Below, one piece after another: positions 45,292-56,358 of a DNA stretch of 64,000 bases. The notes under the pieces were generated by a model that saw only the letters and a list, made by a program, of their open reading frames with translations, searched no databases and was not told the DNA's origin. Within the stretch, counting starts at the first letter, position 1. Each line of letters opens with the position of its first letter. The stretch is from Botryosphaeria dothidea. Its lineage: Eukaryota; Ascomycota; Dothideomycetes; Botryosphaeriales; Botryosphaeriaceae. Location of the stretch: NCBI GenBank assembly GCA_011503125.2, contig WWBZ02000062.1:310001-374000 (forward strand), read 5' to 3'. The translations under genes and the position numbers were made by a program.

Positions 45292-46478
45292 TCAGTACAA
45301 CGTCTTGACGAGGTTCGCCACCTTATCGTAGATCTCCCCTTGCTCTTGCCTCGTTGCCCTCTTGACAATGATGGGGACCTGATCTTCTCCAACGTTGTAC
45401 TCCTTCAATGTAGTGGACAAGCCCAGAAGCTTAACTAGCTCCAAGATCGCATCGCCGACTTTGACTGCGTCCTGCTGATCGTTCTCAGTCCTTGGCAGGC
45501 CAATGAAGGGAGCTAAGCGGGCGATCTGTGAAGCAGCCTCAGGCTCTTGGGCTTTGAGCTTAACAACATGTCCGAGGGTGAGGCAGGAAGTGACTCCATG
45601 AGGGATGGAATACGGAGAACCCAGGGCGTATCCGAGGGTATGGCTAAGGCCCAAAGGTCCCTTGACGTTGAGGCCAAGGAAGCCTAGCGAGGCGAAGGAA
45701 GCGAGCTGCAATTGCGTAATATTGTCTTCATTTTTAGGGTCGACTTTATATTTGGAGAGGCCGCTGAACAATCGCGATGCGGCTGACAAACACATATCTT
45801 TGGCAGGGACTTCGGTTGCGGTCGGATGGTAGAGTAGCTCCAGGGCATGGTCTAGGGCTCGAAGCCCCGTCGACATCCACAATTTTGGGGGCGTTTCGAG
45901 GGCAAATTTCCTGTCGATTCGTTAGCTAACGTCGTCGATCATGCATGCAGACTGCCTTACGAGTCGTAGAAGATGACGTGAGGCGCCAGTTCAGGGTGCG
46001 CGACGCCGGTCTTTGTTCCGTCTTCTTGGGTGTACCCAGCATTGGGCGAGCACTCGGCCGCACTCAACGTCGTCGGAATGGTGATATGGAAAAGGAACTT
46101 CCCAGCCTTCTCGTTCAGACGGTAAGAAATGGCTTTGCACGAGTCAATGGGACTGCCGCCTCCGACGGAGATGATGGTATCAATGCTGGGGTCTTTGATC
46201 ACCGCATCGGTTGCCTCGTCGAGGTGAGCGACAGGGGCATGCTGCTTGATATTTGCGAAGGTCCCTGCATGGCGAATCGGGCCAAGAAGCTCCTCGATCT
46301 TGCTAATAAGAGGCGTCTTTGTCGCCAGAGATGACCCAGTGACGATAAAAGCCTTGGAGGTTTCCTTGGGCAGGGACTTCAAGAGATGGTTGTTGACGCT
46401 GTCAGGGCCGTACCACAACGCCCGCAGATGAGTTGGCTTCCACAGTCCAGAGAGCGGATTGGTCGTCGCGTCAGTCAT
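45292..46478 (-). CDS. Iron-type alcohol dehydrogenase / maleylacetate reductase
   Basis: Metal-dependent dehydrogenase of the group III iron family; the closest type is maleylacetate reductase, which feeds aromatic ring-cleavage products into beta-ketoadipate. Exons 46478-45961 and 45910-45292; 378 residues. The nucleotide-binding GGGSPIDSCKA, the ITIPTTLSAAECSPNAGY segment, the metal-site region RALDHALELLY, and the second metal histidine in SIPHGVTS are all present. Start MTDATTNPLSG is the only ATG near the conserved part. A mitochondrial-presequence-like exon lies upstream (46788-47014) but does not obviously join. No ring-cleavage dioxygenase gene is visible in the window, so the pathway is inferred. 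Confidence 0.88.
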
Positions 46479-46787
46479 TCTTGTCTTGGATCGAGCAGTA
46501 CTCGGAGATCTGGATGAGGAAAGGTCAGCATGGCTCCGTGCCTCTCTCTTACTCTTCCTCCCTTCTCTTCTTTTTCGATCAGTATTCTCGATGACTGGAG
46601 ATGCAAGCCACCGTCAGCTCAAAGGCTTGGGTTCAGGGTCTGACAGGTGCAATAGAAAGTTCGACTATTCCAGAACAAGAAGCAGAGTCCTCTGTCCACA
46701 TCAATGACGGCGGAAGGATTGCGCGGTGATTTCTAATACCACATCTGCGGAACCGCAACTCTTTCGGATGCACGATGGAGGGCTCAC

Positions 46788-47014
46788 CGTTGGAGTTGGA
46801 AAGATGTCTTGACAAGCCTCCTGGTGGCGGCAGATGACATGCTCACGTACCTCGCTGTATTGATGGTGAGGGTGGGGTGCCGAAGCCTCTGAGGGTTGTG
46901 GTGATGCGGAAGGAGAGATTGATGAACGGCAGAGTTGGTGTGGAGGGCCCGCGATGACGCAACGACGCGACAACACGCGCGCCCACCGACAAGCGTCGAA
47001 ATACTCCGCAACAT
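46788..47014 (-). CDS. Possible first exon with mitochondrial presequence
   Basis: The ATG at 47014 opens a frame, MLRSISTLVGGRACCRVVAS..., that is rich in Arg, Ser and His, with almost no acidic residues, typical of a mitochondrial presequence, and ends ATRRLVKTSFQLQ at a good donor (GTGAGC after 46788). I could not find the downstream exon with confidence. It might be the 5' end of a small mitochondrial protein gene or an alternative leader for the iron-type dehydrogenase just downstream. Confidence 0.35.
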
Positions 47015-47345
47015 GTCGGCTTGGGTGCTCGACGGTTTTTGAAGGACAGAGACGCGGCTTTGCATGTTACAAAGCCTGCCGAGGTAGCCGAAGCCATCAG
47101 TCATTGGTGTATTCCTTGCTGATAAACGGCAGATGCCACTTCCCCGCGCGATGACCAATGTTTTCGAACCCCTCAATGGCCTGCCGAATATATGAAATGC
47201 ATGCTCAGGAACGCTTAAGCTTTGATTCATGATCTCCCTTTTTGTTTCAAGTTATGTAACCCGATTTGCCTCGCAAATCTGGAGTCCCAATGTCCTTTTT
47301 CTTTTCTGCCCATTCTCGCAGTTCATTTGGCCTGAGGCTTCTTTC

Positions 47346-48110
47346 TCATGATTGCCCGACTTCGGTGATGACTTGCTTGAGGTTTGCCAGATCATGAGCA
47401 AAGCGTCCAAGGAACAGCCCGTCCACCCCATCAACGAGCTTTGCGAAGGTGCCAGGGCCAGCGCTCCCGCCGTAGAGTATCCTAGTTACGCCCTTCCTTG
47501 AGCCTGCAATCTTTCTGAGCTCCTTAGTCACATTCACCACGTGGTCCGCGTCAGCAGGTTCCTTTGCGCCGATGGCCCAGACTGGCTCATATGCCAGAAT
47601 CAATTCGGCATCATCAGGCACAGCAGCCAGGACAGAGTTGACCTGCGGGCGGCACTCTTCGACAGCCATGCCGACCGCGGCTGAAGCCACGGAGCCGTGC
47701 GTCTTCTCGCCAATGCAGACCAGAGGTATGTGCCCATGCTTCACCGCCGCCGCAGCCTTTTTCGCGACCTGCTCGTCATTTTCGCCGAATATGCGCCTCC
47801 GCTCTGCATGTCCCATCTCGATCAACCTGACGCCCGCCTGCTGCAACGTCAATGGGGACACTTCTCCCGTGTAGGCGCCGCTTGACTCCCAGAATGCGTC
47901 CTGCGCGCCGAGGATCACAGAAGTATCTTTCAGTATGCGGCGGGCCTCGAGAACGGTGACGAAGTCGGGAATGACAAAGAGGCCGACATTGTTCGCTTCT
48001 GCGTGCGAGGAGAGCTCGGCGACGCCTTTGACGTACGAAAGAGTGCGGTCCAGATCGAAGTACATCTTGAGACTGGTGCCGACGATGCGGCGCGGGCGCG
48101 ACGAGGCCAT
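47346..48110 (-). CDS. Triosephosphate isomerase-like protein (divergent subfamily)
   Basis: Intronless 254-residue TIM-barrel isomerase. The family signature AYEPVWAIG with the catalytic Glu, the catalytic His in EMGHAERRR, the lysine in SLKMY, and the phosphate loops YGGSAGPG and GLFLGRFAH are all present. It departs from glycolytic TIM at the entry loop: GGNWKMN is replaced by GTSLKMY, so the usual catalytic Asn is replaced by Ser, and the mobile loop reads IGAKEPAD. These features resemble TIM-like proteins that isomerise other sugar phosphates (the EryH/erythrulose-1-phosphate type), so it is unlikely to be the housekeeping TIM. The true substrate is unknown. It is divergent from MET13. 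Confidence 0.85.
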   Translation of the reverse strand: MASSRPRRIVGTSLKMYFDLDRTLSYVKGVAELSSHAEANNVGLFVIPDFVTVLEARRILKDTSVILGAQDAFWESSGAYTGEVSPLTLQQAGVRLIEMGHAERRRIFGENDEQVAKKAAAAVKHGHIPLVCIGEKTHGSVASAAVGMAVEECRPQVNSVLAAVPDDAELILAYEPVWAIGAKEPADADHVVNVTKELRKIAGSRKGVTRILYGGSAGPGTFAKLVDGVDGLFLGRFAHDLANLKQVITEVGQS

Positions 48111-48816
48111 GATGCGAAGGAGCCGACCGGGCGGAATGCAGCGATATCAAGGAGCCGAAGACGTGAGGGATCTGGCTGGAGTCAGTGGCCACAGAGAGGC
48201 GCACAGCAGCATTCTTCTATTCTGAGGGGCCCCGTGGGCGAGCTGGAATTGCCGGATGTGGCAAGCCGAGCAAGGGCGCGGTGGAACAGCGGAAGGCTGG
48301 GCAGGCTGGAGGTGCAGGAGAGACGGGCGTCGGAGGATAAAATCATCAAAGCAACAAATGTCGCCGGCGGGCCGGGCGTCGGAGGCCGTAGGGGTGGACT
48401 GGCGTCATGAGTCGGCTGGCGCTGGCAGGCTCCGCGGGATCGGAGGGAAGTAGCGCGGGGCCTAGCAAGCAATTTTGTCCCCGCCTTCTGACCTCTCACG
48501 GCGCACCTCTGCCACACGCCTGCGGCCTTCGATTTCCGCCCGCTCCTCCTCCGCCCGCCCCTCTCCTCAACACACTCCTCGCCCTTGTGGTACATGCAGC
48601 GAGATCTCGCGGATCGCTGGGCTCGCGTTCGTTATTTTGGATAGTGGAAGCAAGCATTGGCTTGGTGGTGGTCCGTCATCGGCGACTTTTGTTCAGCAGC
48701 CGTCAGAGTACGTGTTCCGCGCAGTATAACTCCCGTCGTTTGCCAGTCCTCTCGCTGTGCCTCCGGATTCCTGACAGAGACCCAGTTTTCATCCTGCAGT
48801 CTAGCCCTCGCCCAAC
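48111..48816. promoter_or_regulatory. Bidirectional promoter, TIM-like gene and MET13
   Basis: A 706-bp head-to-head gap; C/T-rich blocks (about 48540-48590) precede MET13. No gene is seen. Confidence 0.45.
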
Positions 48817-50781
48817 ATGTCCATCTCAGCGAAACTGCATGAGGGCCGGAAGACTGGCAAGCCCTCCTTCTCCTTCGAGTTCTTCCCGCCGAAGACCGCC
48901 CAGGGCGTCCAGAACCTCTATGATCGTATGGACCGCATGCACGGCCTGGGGCCGACCTTCATTGACATCACCTGGGGCGCCGGTGGGCGCAACTCCCACT
49001 TGACTTGCGAGATGGTCAAGGTGGCGCAATCCGTCTATGGCCTGGAGACCTGCATGCACTTGACCTGCACCGACATGGAGAAGTCGAAGTTGGACGAAGC
49101 CTTGCGCGAGGCTTACAATGCTGGCTGCAAGAACATTCTGGCCCTGAGGGGAGATCCTCCGCGTGAGAAGGAAAAATGGGAGGCCACCGCCGGCGGCTTC
49201 CGCTTCGCCAAGGACCTGGTCAAGTACATCAAAGACAACTACGGCGACCACTTCGACATCGGCGTCGCTGGATACTCTGAAGGATGCGATGACCAGGACG
49301 ATCCCGATCTGCTGTTGGACCACCTGAAGGAGAAGGTCGACGCCGGCGGCACTTTCATTGTGACGCAGATGTTCTACGACGTTGATATTTTCCTCAACTG
49401 GGTTAAGAAGGTGCGCGCCAAGGGAATCGACGTGCCTATTGTCCCCGGTATCATGCCCATCCATACGTATGCTGCCTTCATGAGGCGTGCGCAGTGGACA
49501 AAATGCCGCGTTCCACCGGAATGGCTGGAAGCTCTGGAGCCAGTCAAGAACGACGATGCGGAGGTGCGGGAGGTTGGCAGGCACCTGATCGCAACCATGT
49601 GCCGCCGTTTGATGGAAGCCGGCATTCTTCACCTGCACTTGTAAGTGGGACGCCTTCCGGTTGACGTGATTAGTCTAACGTTACCTTGCAGCTACACCAT
49701 GAACCTGGCCCAATCCACGCGCATGATTTTGGAAGAGCTCGGCCTTACCCCGGACATTCAGAGCCCCCTGGAGAAGCCACTTCCCTGGCGCCAGTCCCTT
49801 GCTCCCGGCCGCCGCGAAGAGAACGTCCGTCCCATCTTCTGGAGAAACCGCAACCGCTCCTATGTTGTCCGCACTCAGGACTGGGATGAGTTCCCGAACG
49901 GACGCTGGGGTGACTCTAGGTCTCCTGCCTTTGGTGAGCTGGATGCCTATGGCATCGGTCTGAAGGGCACCAACGAGCAGAACATCAAGCTCTGGGGTAA
50001 GCCGAAGTCAGTCAGGGATATTGCCAATCTCTTCGTCAGGTACATGGAAGGAAAGCTTGACAACCTTCCATGGAGTGAGCAGCCAATTACTGCCGAGGCG
50101 GATGTCCTCAAGAACGACCTGGTCAACCTCAACCAGCGTGGACTTTTGACCATCAACTCGCAGCCTGCTGTCAACAGCGCCAAGTCGTCGGATCCGGTCC
50201 ACGGATGGGGTCCTCACAATGGATACGTGTACCAGAAGGCCTACCTTGAGGTTCTCGTCTCTCCAGAACTGATTGCGGAGCTGCTTACCCGGGTCGAACG
50301 TGATCCGGAGATGACGTATTACGCTGTCAACAAAGCTGGAGACCTCAAGACGAACGCGCCAAGCGATGGTCCGAACGCCGTCACCTGGGGTGTCTTCCCT
50401 GGCAAGGAGATTATCCAGCCCACCATCGTCGAAATAATCAGTTTCCTTGCTTGGAAGGACGAATTCTTCCGTCTCGGAGAAGACTGGGCCAAATGCTATA
50501 CTCATGCCAGTCCATCTCGGTATGTGATCGAAGACCTCATGGATACCTGGTACCTCGTCAACATCGTGCACAACGACTTCCACGTTTCCAGTGGCATTTT
50601 TGCTCTCTTCGAAGGTCTCGAGGTGAAGGATATCGACAAGGAGCCCCACGGATCGGCGGAAGTAGAGGTGAACGAGAAAATCAATGGCGCATCCCACACC
50701 AACGGTGTGAGCAAGGTCCCTGACACGGTTGTCAACGGCAACTCAACATCGGCAGTGCAGAACGGCACTGCCAATCATTAA
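48817..50781 (+). CDS. MET13: Methylenetetrahydrofolate reductase
   Basis: Reduces 5,10-methylenetetrahydrofolate to 5-methyltetrahydrofolate, supplying methyl groups for methionine. Exons 48817-49640 and 49692-50781; 637 residues. The N-terminal catalytic TIM barrel contains FEFFPPKTAQG, the ITWGAGG turn, the ETCMHLTCT strand, ALRGDPP and FIVTQMFYDVD for FAD and substrate binding. The C-terminal regulatory domain has FPNGRWGDSRSPAFG and INSQPAVN, and GWGPHNGYVYQKAYLE, the blocks that bind the allosteric effector in eukaryotic enzymes. The last 50 residues are a hydrophilic Asn/Ser-rich tail. The intron falls between HLHF and YTMNLAQ. Similarity to yeast Met13 is strong throughout. Confidence 0.96.
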
Positions 50782-53096
50782 GCAATTTCTTCAACTAATT
50801 GCATGTCTTCGACTGCTTTTCATCCTCGCAGTCGAGAGCACTGTGCATCCAGCGTTGGCGTTTCTGGTGTTTTTCAACAAAAAAGAAATTCTCACGAGCG
50901 GCGTCGGAGAAGTCTCACATTCAACATATTCCCTGTGGTTTAACGAGAGAAAAAAAGGCATAAAAGGGAGCATGGGGTCATTTCAACACTACAGGAACAT
51001 TTTCAACATTTGGGAAGGCAAAACATCGAGAGACAATTTCATCAACACATTGCTCACGGGAAAAAGGTGTTTTGCATACAAAGAATATCACGGGGAAAAA
51101 GGCGTCAAGATTTTCAACATCAAAAGACGAATTATGAGACCTCATGACACAGAGAAGAACATTGGGACCAAAGGATAACAAAACCCACGACGACAAAAAA
51201 TAATTCTCTATCGGCTTCGGTTCAAAGTATCAGGTTTTTAGTTATTTCTTCATCAGAGATATCCGACCCGCATTTGATCTGCCCTCAACGGCATATTTTG
51301 GGTTTCAGATTTTTAGCACAGTCACTCTTGGGAGGTGGTTTGGACGTATTCTGGTAGGCGCTGGGACCGGACGCAAGGAAAAGTTGGCCCGCTTGTTCTG
51401 CAAGCGTTGTTGGTAGCGGTAGGCTCAATGAAAAGGATATTGAGAGTCGGATTGATTCTGAACGTATCTCGGCTCGAAAGCTTTCCCTTCGTGGCCTTGA
51501 CGCATGTTGAATTTTGACTGCAGCCAAAATTAGCCCTGTTGCAGGCCACGAGACTGTCTCGATGCAAGACTATTGATTTTCCTTGGCGTGCGTGGAACGA
51601 TTTCTGCAAGTCGCACATAGGCTATGCGTGGCAAACACGAGGCTTGCGGTTTAGGGTAAGGCGGGGTGGCAGAAGAGGGTGTAGGACGGCATCTTATACT
51701 GACAACTGTGCATACGCTTGGCCGCGTCGAGATTGGTCCCTTCACACGACGGTGGTTGAGCAATGGGAGAAAAAGCATTAACCTTCATTTCGCACTGATC
51801 TACGGCCGCCAGATCTCAAACGCGCCCTGCAACACTGAGGCCAAACGAAGCACGAGAAAGCGTCGCTCCCAATGGTATTGATTGTGGAACGGGTTCTCTC
51901 TTAGCCACGCGGCTGCAACGTTCAGCTGCTGGTCACGAAAATAGAGACGAACACAATCAATGGGGAAGGCGCATCTCTCACCGTTCGCGACACCACCCCA
52001 CCGCGATGTAACCCTCTCTCCGCTCCTCCCTTCCGACGATCACACGAACTCATTCGGCGCATCACGAAACGGCCGTCACAATCCACCAGTGTACAGGACA
52101 GAGAGATGTGCAATGGGCTGAAGCTCGGAAACAAGAAACACGGCGCATAAACAAGGGCGATGTCATAGCTTGCATCATTTGGCAGGGATGGGCGACTTGA
52201 AGAACGTGGGAAATGGGGATCAGCCTGCCGTGTGTCGGGCCGGGAGCAAGGTCGATGATGGATGGGCGTGTCGCACGATGCCGAAGGAAGAAAGCAGGGC
52301 GGGTGTGCGGGTGGTGGGAAACATCAAGACTGCCACCTGGCTGCCACTGGGCGAAAAAGGCTTGTTGGGACGGAAGCTTCGGGACAGCGCAGACACGAGC
52401 TGGACGGCGCCGGCCTTATTATTGTCTGTCTGGCAGTCTGTCCAATTGGCAATCAACGTCGCGTTGCAGGGTCCCGTTGTTCCCGTATTCCGACCAAGCC
52501 TTGCTCCTTCCGACCACAATGACGTTGCCGGCCGCCTGTAGGAAGAATGCTGATGGAGGCGTAACTCCACGCCCACGAGATCGACCGGCCAATCCGCCCA
52601 TCGTGCTCTATGAATAGTGAATGGGCCGCTGGACGCCGCGTGTGGCTGATCACAAGCCATCTTAAATTCCACCAACCTCCCTTTAACAATCACACCGTAC
52701 CTTCCCCCCCGACGTTGTATTAGGCCCGCAACCTTATATTAAGCTCCGAGATCTTTCCTCCCGCCTACAAGAAGTCCAATCGATCGTCCACGCCGTTCGA
52801 CGCTCGTCCGCATTCCGTCTTTCAGCTAGCCCAGGACCCTTTGTACGAACCGACTCAAACCTACGTCATACCCTTGCATCTTCTATCCTATAAACCGAAC
52901 CACGACCTTCGCTCTCCCACCACTCGCCCGCGCCAATCCCCAATCTCGAGCAAACATCTCCCACCAGAGAAACAAACTCATCCTCACAACCTTCACGGGA
53001 ACCAATCTACTCCACCAATCCCTGACTTCTTTTCCGCCCCCCACACCAATAAACCTCGCCGCCAACCACCACCGAAAAAAAAAACCCCTCCCAACC
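50782..53096. other. Intergenic, 2.3 kb
   Basis: 3' flank of MET13 (A-rich to about 51250) and a long region without convincing coding. From about 52690 it becomes strongly C-rich and purine-poor, running into the 53097 gene as a long pyrimidine-rich leader. Overlapping ORFs at 52170-52690 lack family features. Confidence 0.45.
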
Positions 53097-53582
53097 ATGC
53101 GCGCCTCCACGCTCGCCGCACCCCTCTTCGCCGCCACCCTCGCGACCGCCTCCCCCATCGCCAACCTCCCCCGCGCCGGCGCCCCCTCCTACGTCCCCAT
53201 CACGCCGCCCTGTAGCGTCAGCTACCCGCTGTCGTCGTCGCCCTCCAACGCCACCGCGGCCTACGCCCCCGCCGCCGCCCTCACCGCCGCCCACAAGATC
53301 TACTCGTGGGACCGCCCGCTGTCCGACGAGGCCTACGTCAACGCCACGACGCTGTGGTCCAACTGCGTCGAGCAGTGCAACGGGCTCGACGGCTGCGTCT
53401 CCGCCTTCCTCGCGTACAACGTCCCCGGCGAGAGCCACTACGGCGGGCCGGCGGGGAATCCGAGCATCGGCTGTCGGATGTACGATGTGGCGGTGAAGGA
53501 GAGCGATTTCGTGGGCGTGGCAAATGGGACGTATGAGCGGGCAGTGGCCGGGGTGATTGGGGGGGAGGGCTGTCAGAATTGA
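53097..53582 (+). CDS. Small secreted protein with PAN/apple-like cysteine pattern
   Basis: Intronless 161-residue secreted protein. Signal peptide MRASTLAAPLFAATLATA is followed by a short Pro-rich spacer. Six cysteines lie at 39, 90, 94, 100, 126 and 159; the cluster WSNCVEQCNGLDGC with FLAYNV after it resembles the helical cysteine cluster of PAN/apple domains. Three N-glycosylation sequons (NAT twice, NGT) are present. No catalytic motif is seen. It could be a cell-wall or host-facing protein; the PAN call is by pattern only. The start follows an A-run (53079-53089) that matches a strong fungal initiation context. Confidence 0.75.
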   Translation: MRASTLAAPLFAATLATASPIANLPRAGAPSYVPITPPCSVSYPLSSSPSNATAAYAPAAALTAAHKIYSWDRPLSDEAYVNATTLWSNCVEQCNGLDGCVSAFLAYNVPGESHYGGPAGNPSIGCRMYDVAVKESDFVGVANGTYERAVAGVIGGEGCQN

Positions 53583-54257
53583 GGGGCGGGAAACAGGAGA
53601 TAATGTTAAGGGGAAATTTGGTCACGGAGAGGGGAGATGTGGGTGTGTCGATGAAGAGGGCTATTTTGGCGTTTTTCTTGTACAAACTTTTGATGACTGG
53701 CATGACTGCATAATGGAAGGCGTCTTGGTATTAGAGAAGCGCCGGCGGATGTAATGAGCAGGACTAGGGCTGTAGAGAAGGTGTTCTTGCTTCCTGTACA
53801 AATAATTAACGGCTGAGGTCAAGCAATTGTGATCCTCATCACCTATAACGCACCACCGTCAACCCTGTCGTTTGTCACGGGTGGCACGATCCAACTCACG
53901 GTGTGATGTACCCTCGCGTACCCTCGCGTCCGGGACTTGGGGTGCCAAATATTTCTCTCGAGACGCTCTCTATGATAAACAGAAAGAATAGAAGTGGGAA
54001 ACCGTCCGACTTGGCTGGAGAGTGTGCGGCAACACGTGATTGACAGGGTTTGTGGATTTTCACTGGTCATCAAACGCGAGGCTGAACCTTGGGCTGATTT
54101 GCGGACGCCACTCGCAACAAAGAGGGGTTCTCGAGACCTCTTTACCTGAAAGAGCCCTTCAGAACTGTCCATAGTCTCGCTGGCCGTCTTGGAAATCCAG
54201 AAAATCAAAGCTTCAGCCTTCCTTCTCCCCTCCCTTGTCGGCCTCACGTCCTCAGCA
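53583..54257. other. Intergenic, 0.7 kb
   Basis: Region between two plus-strand genes. A GTACCCTCGC direct repeat occurs near 53908-53930. No gene is seen. Confidence 0.45.
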
Positions 54258-56358
54258 ATGGCAGTCGTACCTGCCTCTCCGGATCCACAGTTTGCCCAAC
54301 AAGGCTCCCTTGACTGGGTGGCACTCTTGAATATGCCCTTAAACGCATCTATCTCAATTCTTGCCCGCTTGTCAGGAGCAGGGCTGGAGCCACTGACCAT
54401 CGCCATTGCTCAAACCATCTCTTCCAAGCTTCCAATCGGAGTTAAGGGAGAGCAGAGATTGAACGAGGCCATGTCGACGTTCAAAATATATGGAAGCTTC
54501 AGCGAGGTAGTGTGGTTTGGCGTGGGCATCCAACATATCCTCCGCGGCCTTGTTCAGACGTCACAAGGCGCTTCCAGTGTTGCTCTCACTGCTACTTTGT
54601 CAGAAGGATTTAGCAGTCACGTGGCTGCCTTGGTCCTCTATGAGTTACCCAAGTGTTTCGGCAGTCCATCTGAGCTGACTCCCTCATTCGCGCAGTGGGA
54701 ACGGTACGTTCAGGTCTGCTCAGGGATCTTCTCGGCCTCGGGCTTTGGGTCCATGGTCATACAAATGGCCAAAGTCTTGGGGTTCACGAACCGGAACAAT
54801 CCGTTACGTTGGAGGGCCAGCGAGTCAAAGAATATCGCCAAGTTCTTGCGCTGTTTAGCCGATATTGTCAATGGCCGGGCGGAATCCGTGGAAATCGTCG
54901 GGGGATCGACTTGTAGCTGGGCTTATGTTCTCTGCGACTACCTTTTTGGACTACGCGTCCAGATGCTTCAATCAACAAACGACAGCGCCAATGTAGTTTT
55001 TCAAAATTTCGACGCATCAAAGGATTCCCACCAGGTCCGCTTCGTGGTGATGGCAGCCCCATCCGGCCATGAGCTCACCAAGTCAAGGACGACATTTTCC
55101 CTCTTTCCTGCTGAACTGAAGTTCGTCCATCGGCAGCAGCACTCCCATTACTCGCGACATGCTCTTGATTGGTGCATCCCACAAGATGCTGTTTTGAGAG
55201 ACCTTTTCGGCCCGTACACTTGCCAGAAGCTCGATGAAATCTCAGCGGAAATCTCAGAACTTTTTTGCGCATTTGCCCTTCTTTCCCACTGGTCTCCGTT
55301 CTCGAGCTACTACCGGAGGTACTCGACCGCTACCGATCTCCTCCGACAACTATCAGCCTGCTTACCCGAAACCGAGAAATGGGTTCCAGAAGCAACTCAC
55401 AGCATCAGAAGGACAATGGAGAACTGGGAAACTACACACGGTGAAACCTGGGAAACATCCCTACAGGCGGTCCTTAGGGCTACCGGACGAAGTCATCAGC
55501 TGGAGCAAGAGCAAAGTTTCGTCGATAACGGTTTCTCCGCTCTCTGCTTTGATGTTCTTGAATCGCATTATGAAAAAGGTGGGAGTCAACATCTCTGATG
55601 TCTGTTGCAACGTATTGCTCCTTTCAACGGTGCTTTGCGACGTTGTGCTTGATGATCCACTGGAACCGAGGCGCAATGGACTCGCCAGATTTTATGCCAG
55701 TATCGAGCACTACAGAGAGATCAGGGACAGCTTCGCCATTCATGGCTCCAACTTCTTCATACGCTTCCGGTATTTCAGACTGTTGCAGCAATGTCTGTGG
55801 CTCTACAGTGGCAATTTTGAAAGCACAGGGAACCACCTCGGAACACTAATAGGTCCGTATAAAGACGAGATGAAGAACAATTCGGACCATACTGCCATCA
55901 GTCCCTCTGGCTTCTATTGTTTCCTGGAATATCTGAGGGACCCGTTGCAGGCTCACAGTACCGCTTGCAAGGTACACGTCGGGCGAGGGTCGATCGAAAT
56001 CAATGGACGGTTATGCCCGAGTATCCAGGATCAGGACGGAGACGAAATCTTGCCATACAGCGCGAATTTGGCAAGGCAATTTCCAAGAAGGATGAAGGCA
56101 AGAACGATGGTTGAGGAAAGCACAGCATTGAAACTGTGGTTCGCACAATGGAATGGAGACGATTTCGAGAAACGACAAGCCGTAAATCCAGGCGATGCCT
56201 TGCAAGCAGGATGGTACGGCTCAAAAGGGTTCTGGAGGGGACCTTGTGGAACGCTGGATGACCCGAGAGAAATGGATCCAGACCGGCGTCAGCAATGGAC
56301 GAGCTCGTATGGGGCTTATGAAACTATTCTGCTGAATTTAGGGCAAGGACAGCCTTAG
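54258..56358 (+). CDS. Uncharacterised fungal protein, apparently intact paralogue of 38828-40521
   Basis: Large protein of unknown function from a family I recall as widespread in Pezizomycotina. The frame from the ATG at 54258 (MAVVPASPDPQFAQQGSLDWV) runs to 55598, and a second frame covers 55234-56358. A 76-nt intron at 55441-55516 (GTGAAA...AAAG) joins them in frame, giving 674 residues and restoring the order seen in the decayed copy: MENWETTHVSSITVSPLSALM. Without that intron a frameshift would be needed. Conserved blocks include SGAGLEPLTIAIAQ, FSEVVWFGVGIQHILRGLVQTSQGAS, IVGGSTCSWAYVLCDY, SACLPETEKW, KVHVGRGSIEINGR and NPGDALQAGWYGSKGF. Several hydrophobic segments in the N-terminal half may be membrane-associated. 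No catalytic motif was seen. Confidence 0.65.

Noticed and set aside
55441..55466. 26-nt GTGAAA...CTACAG intron in the 54258 gene
   Set aside because: Too short for a spliceosomal intron; a 76-nt intron from the same donor gives an in-frame join.
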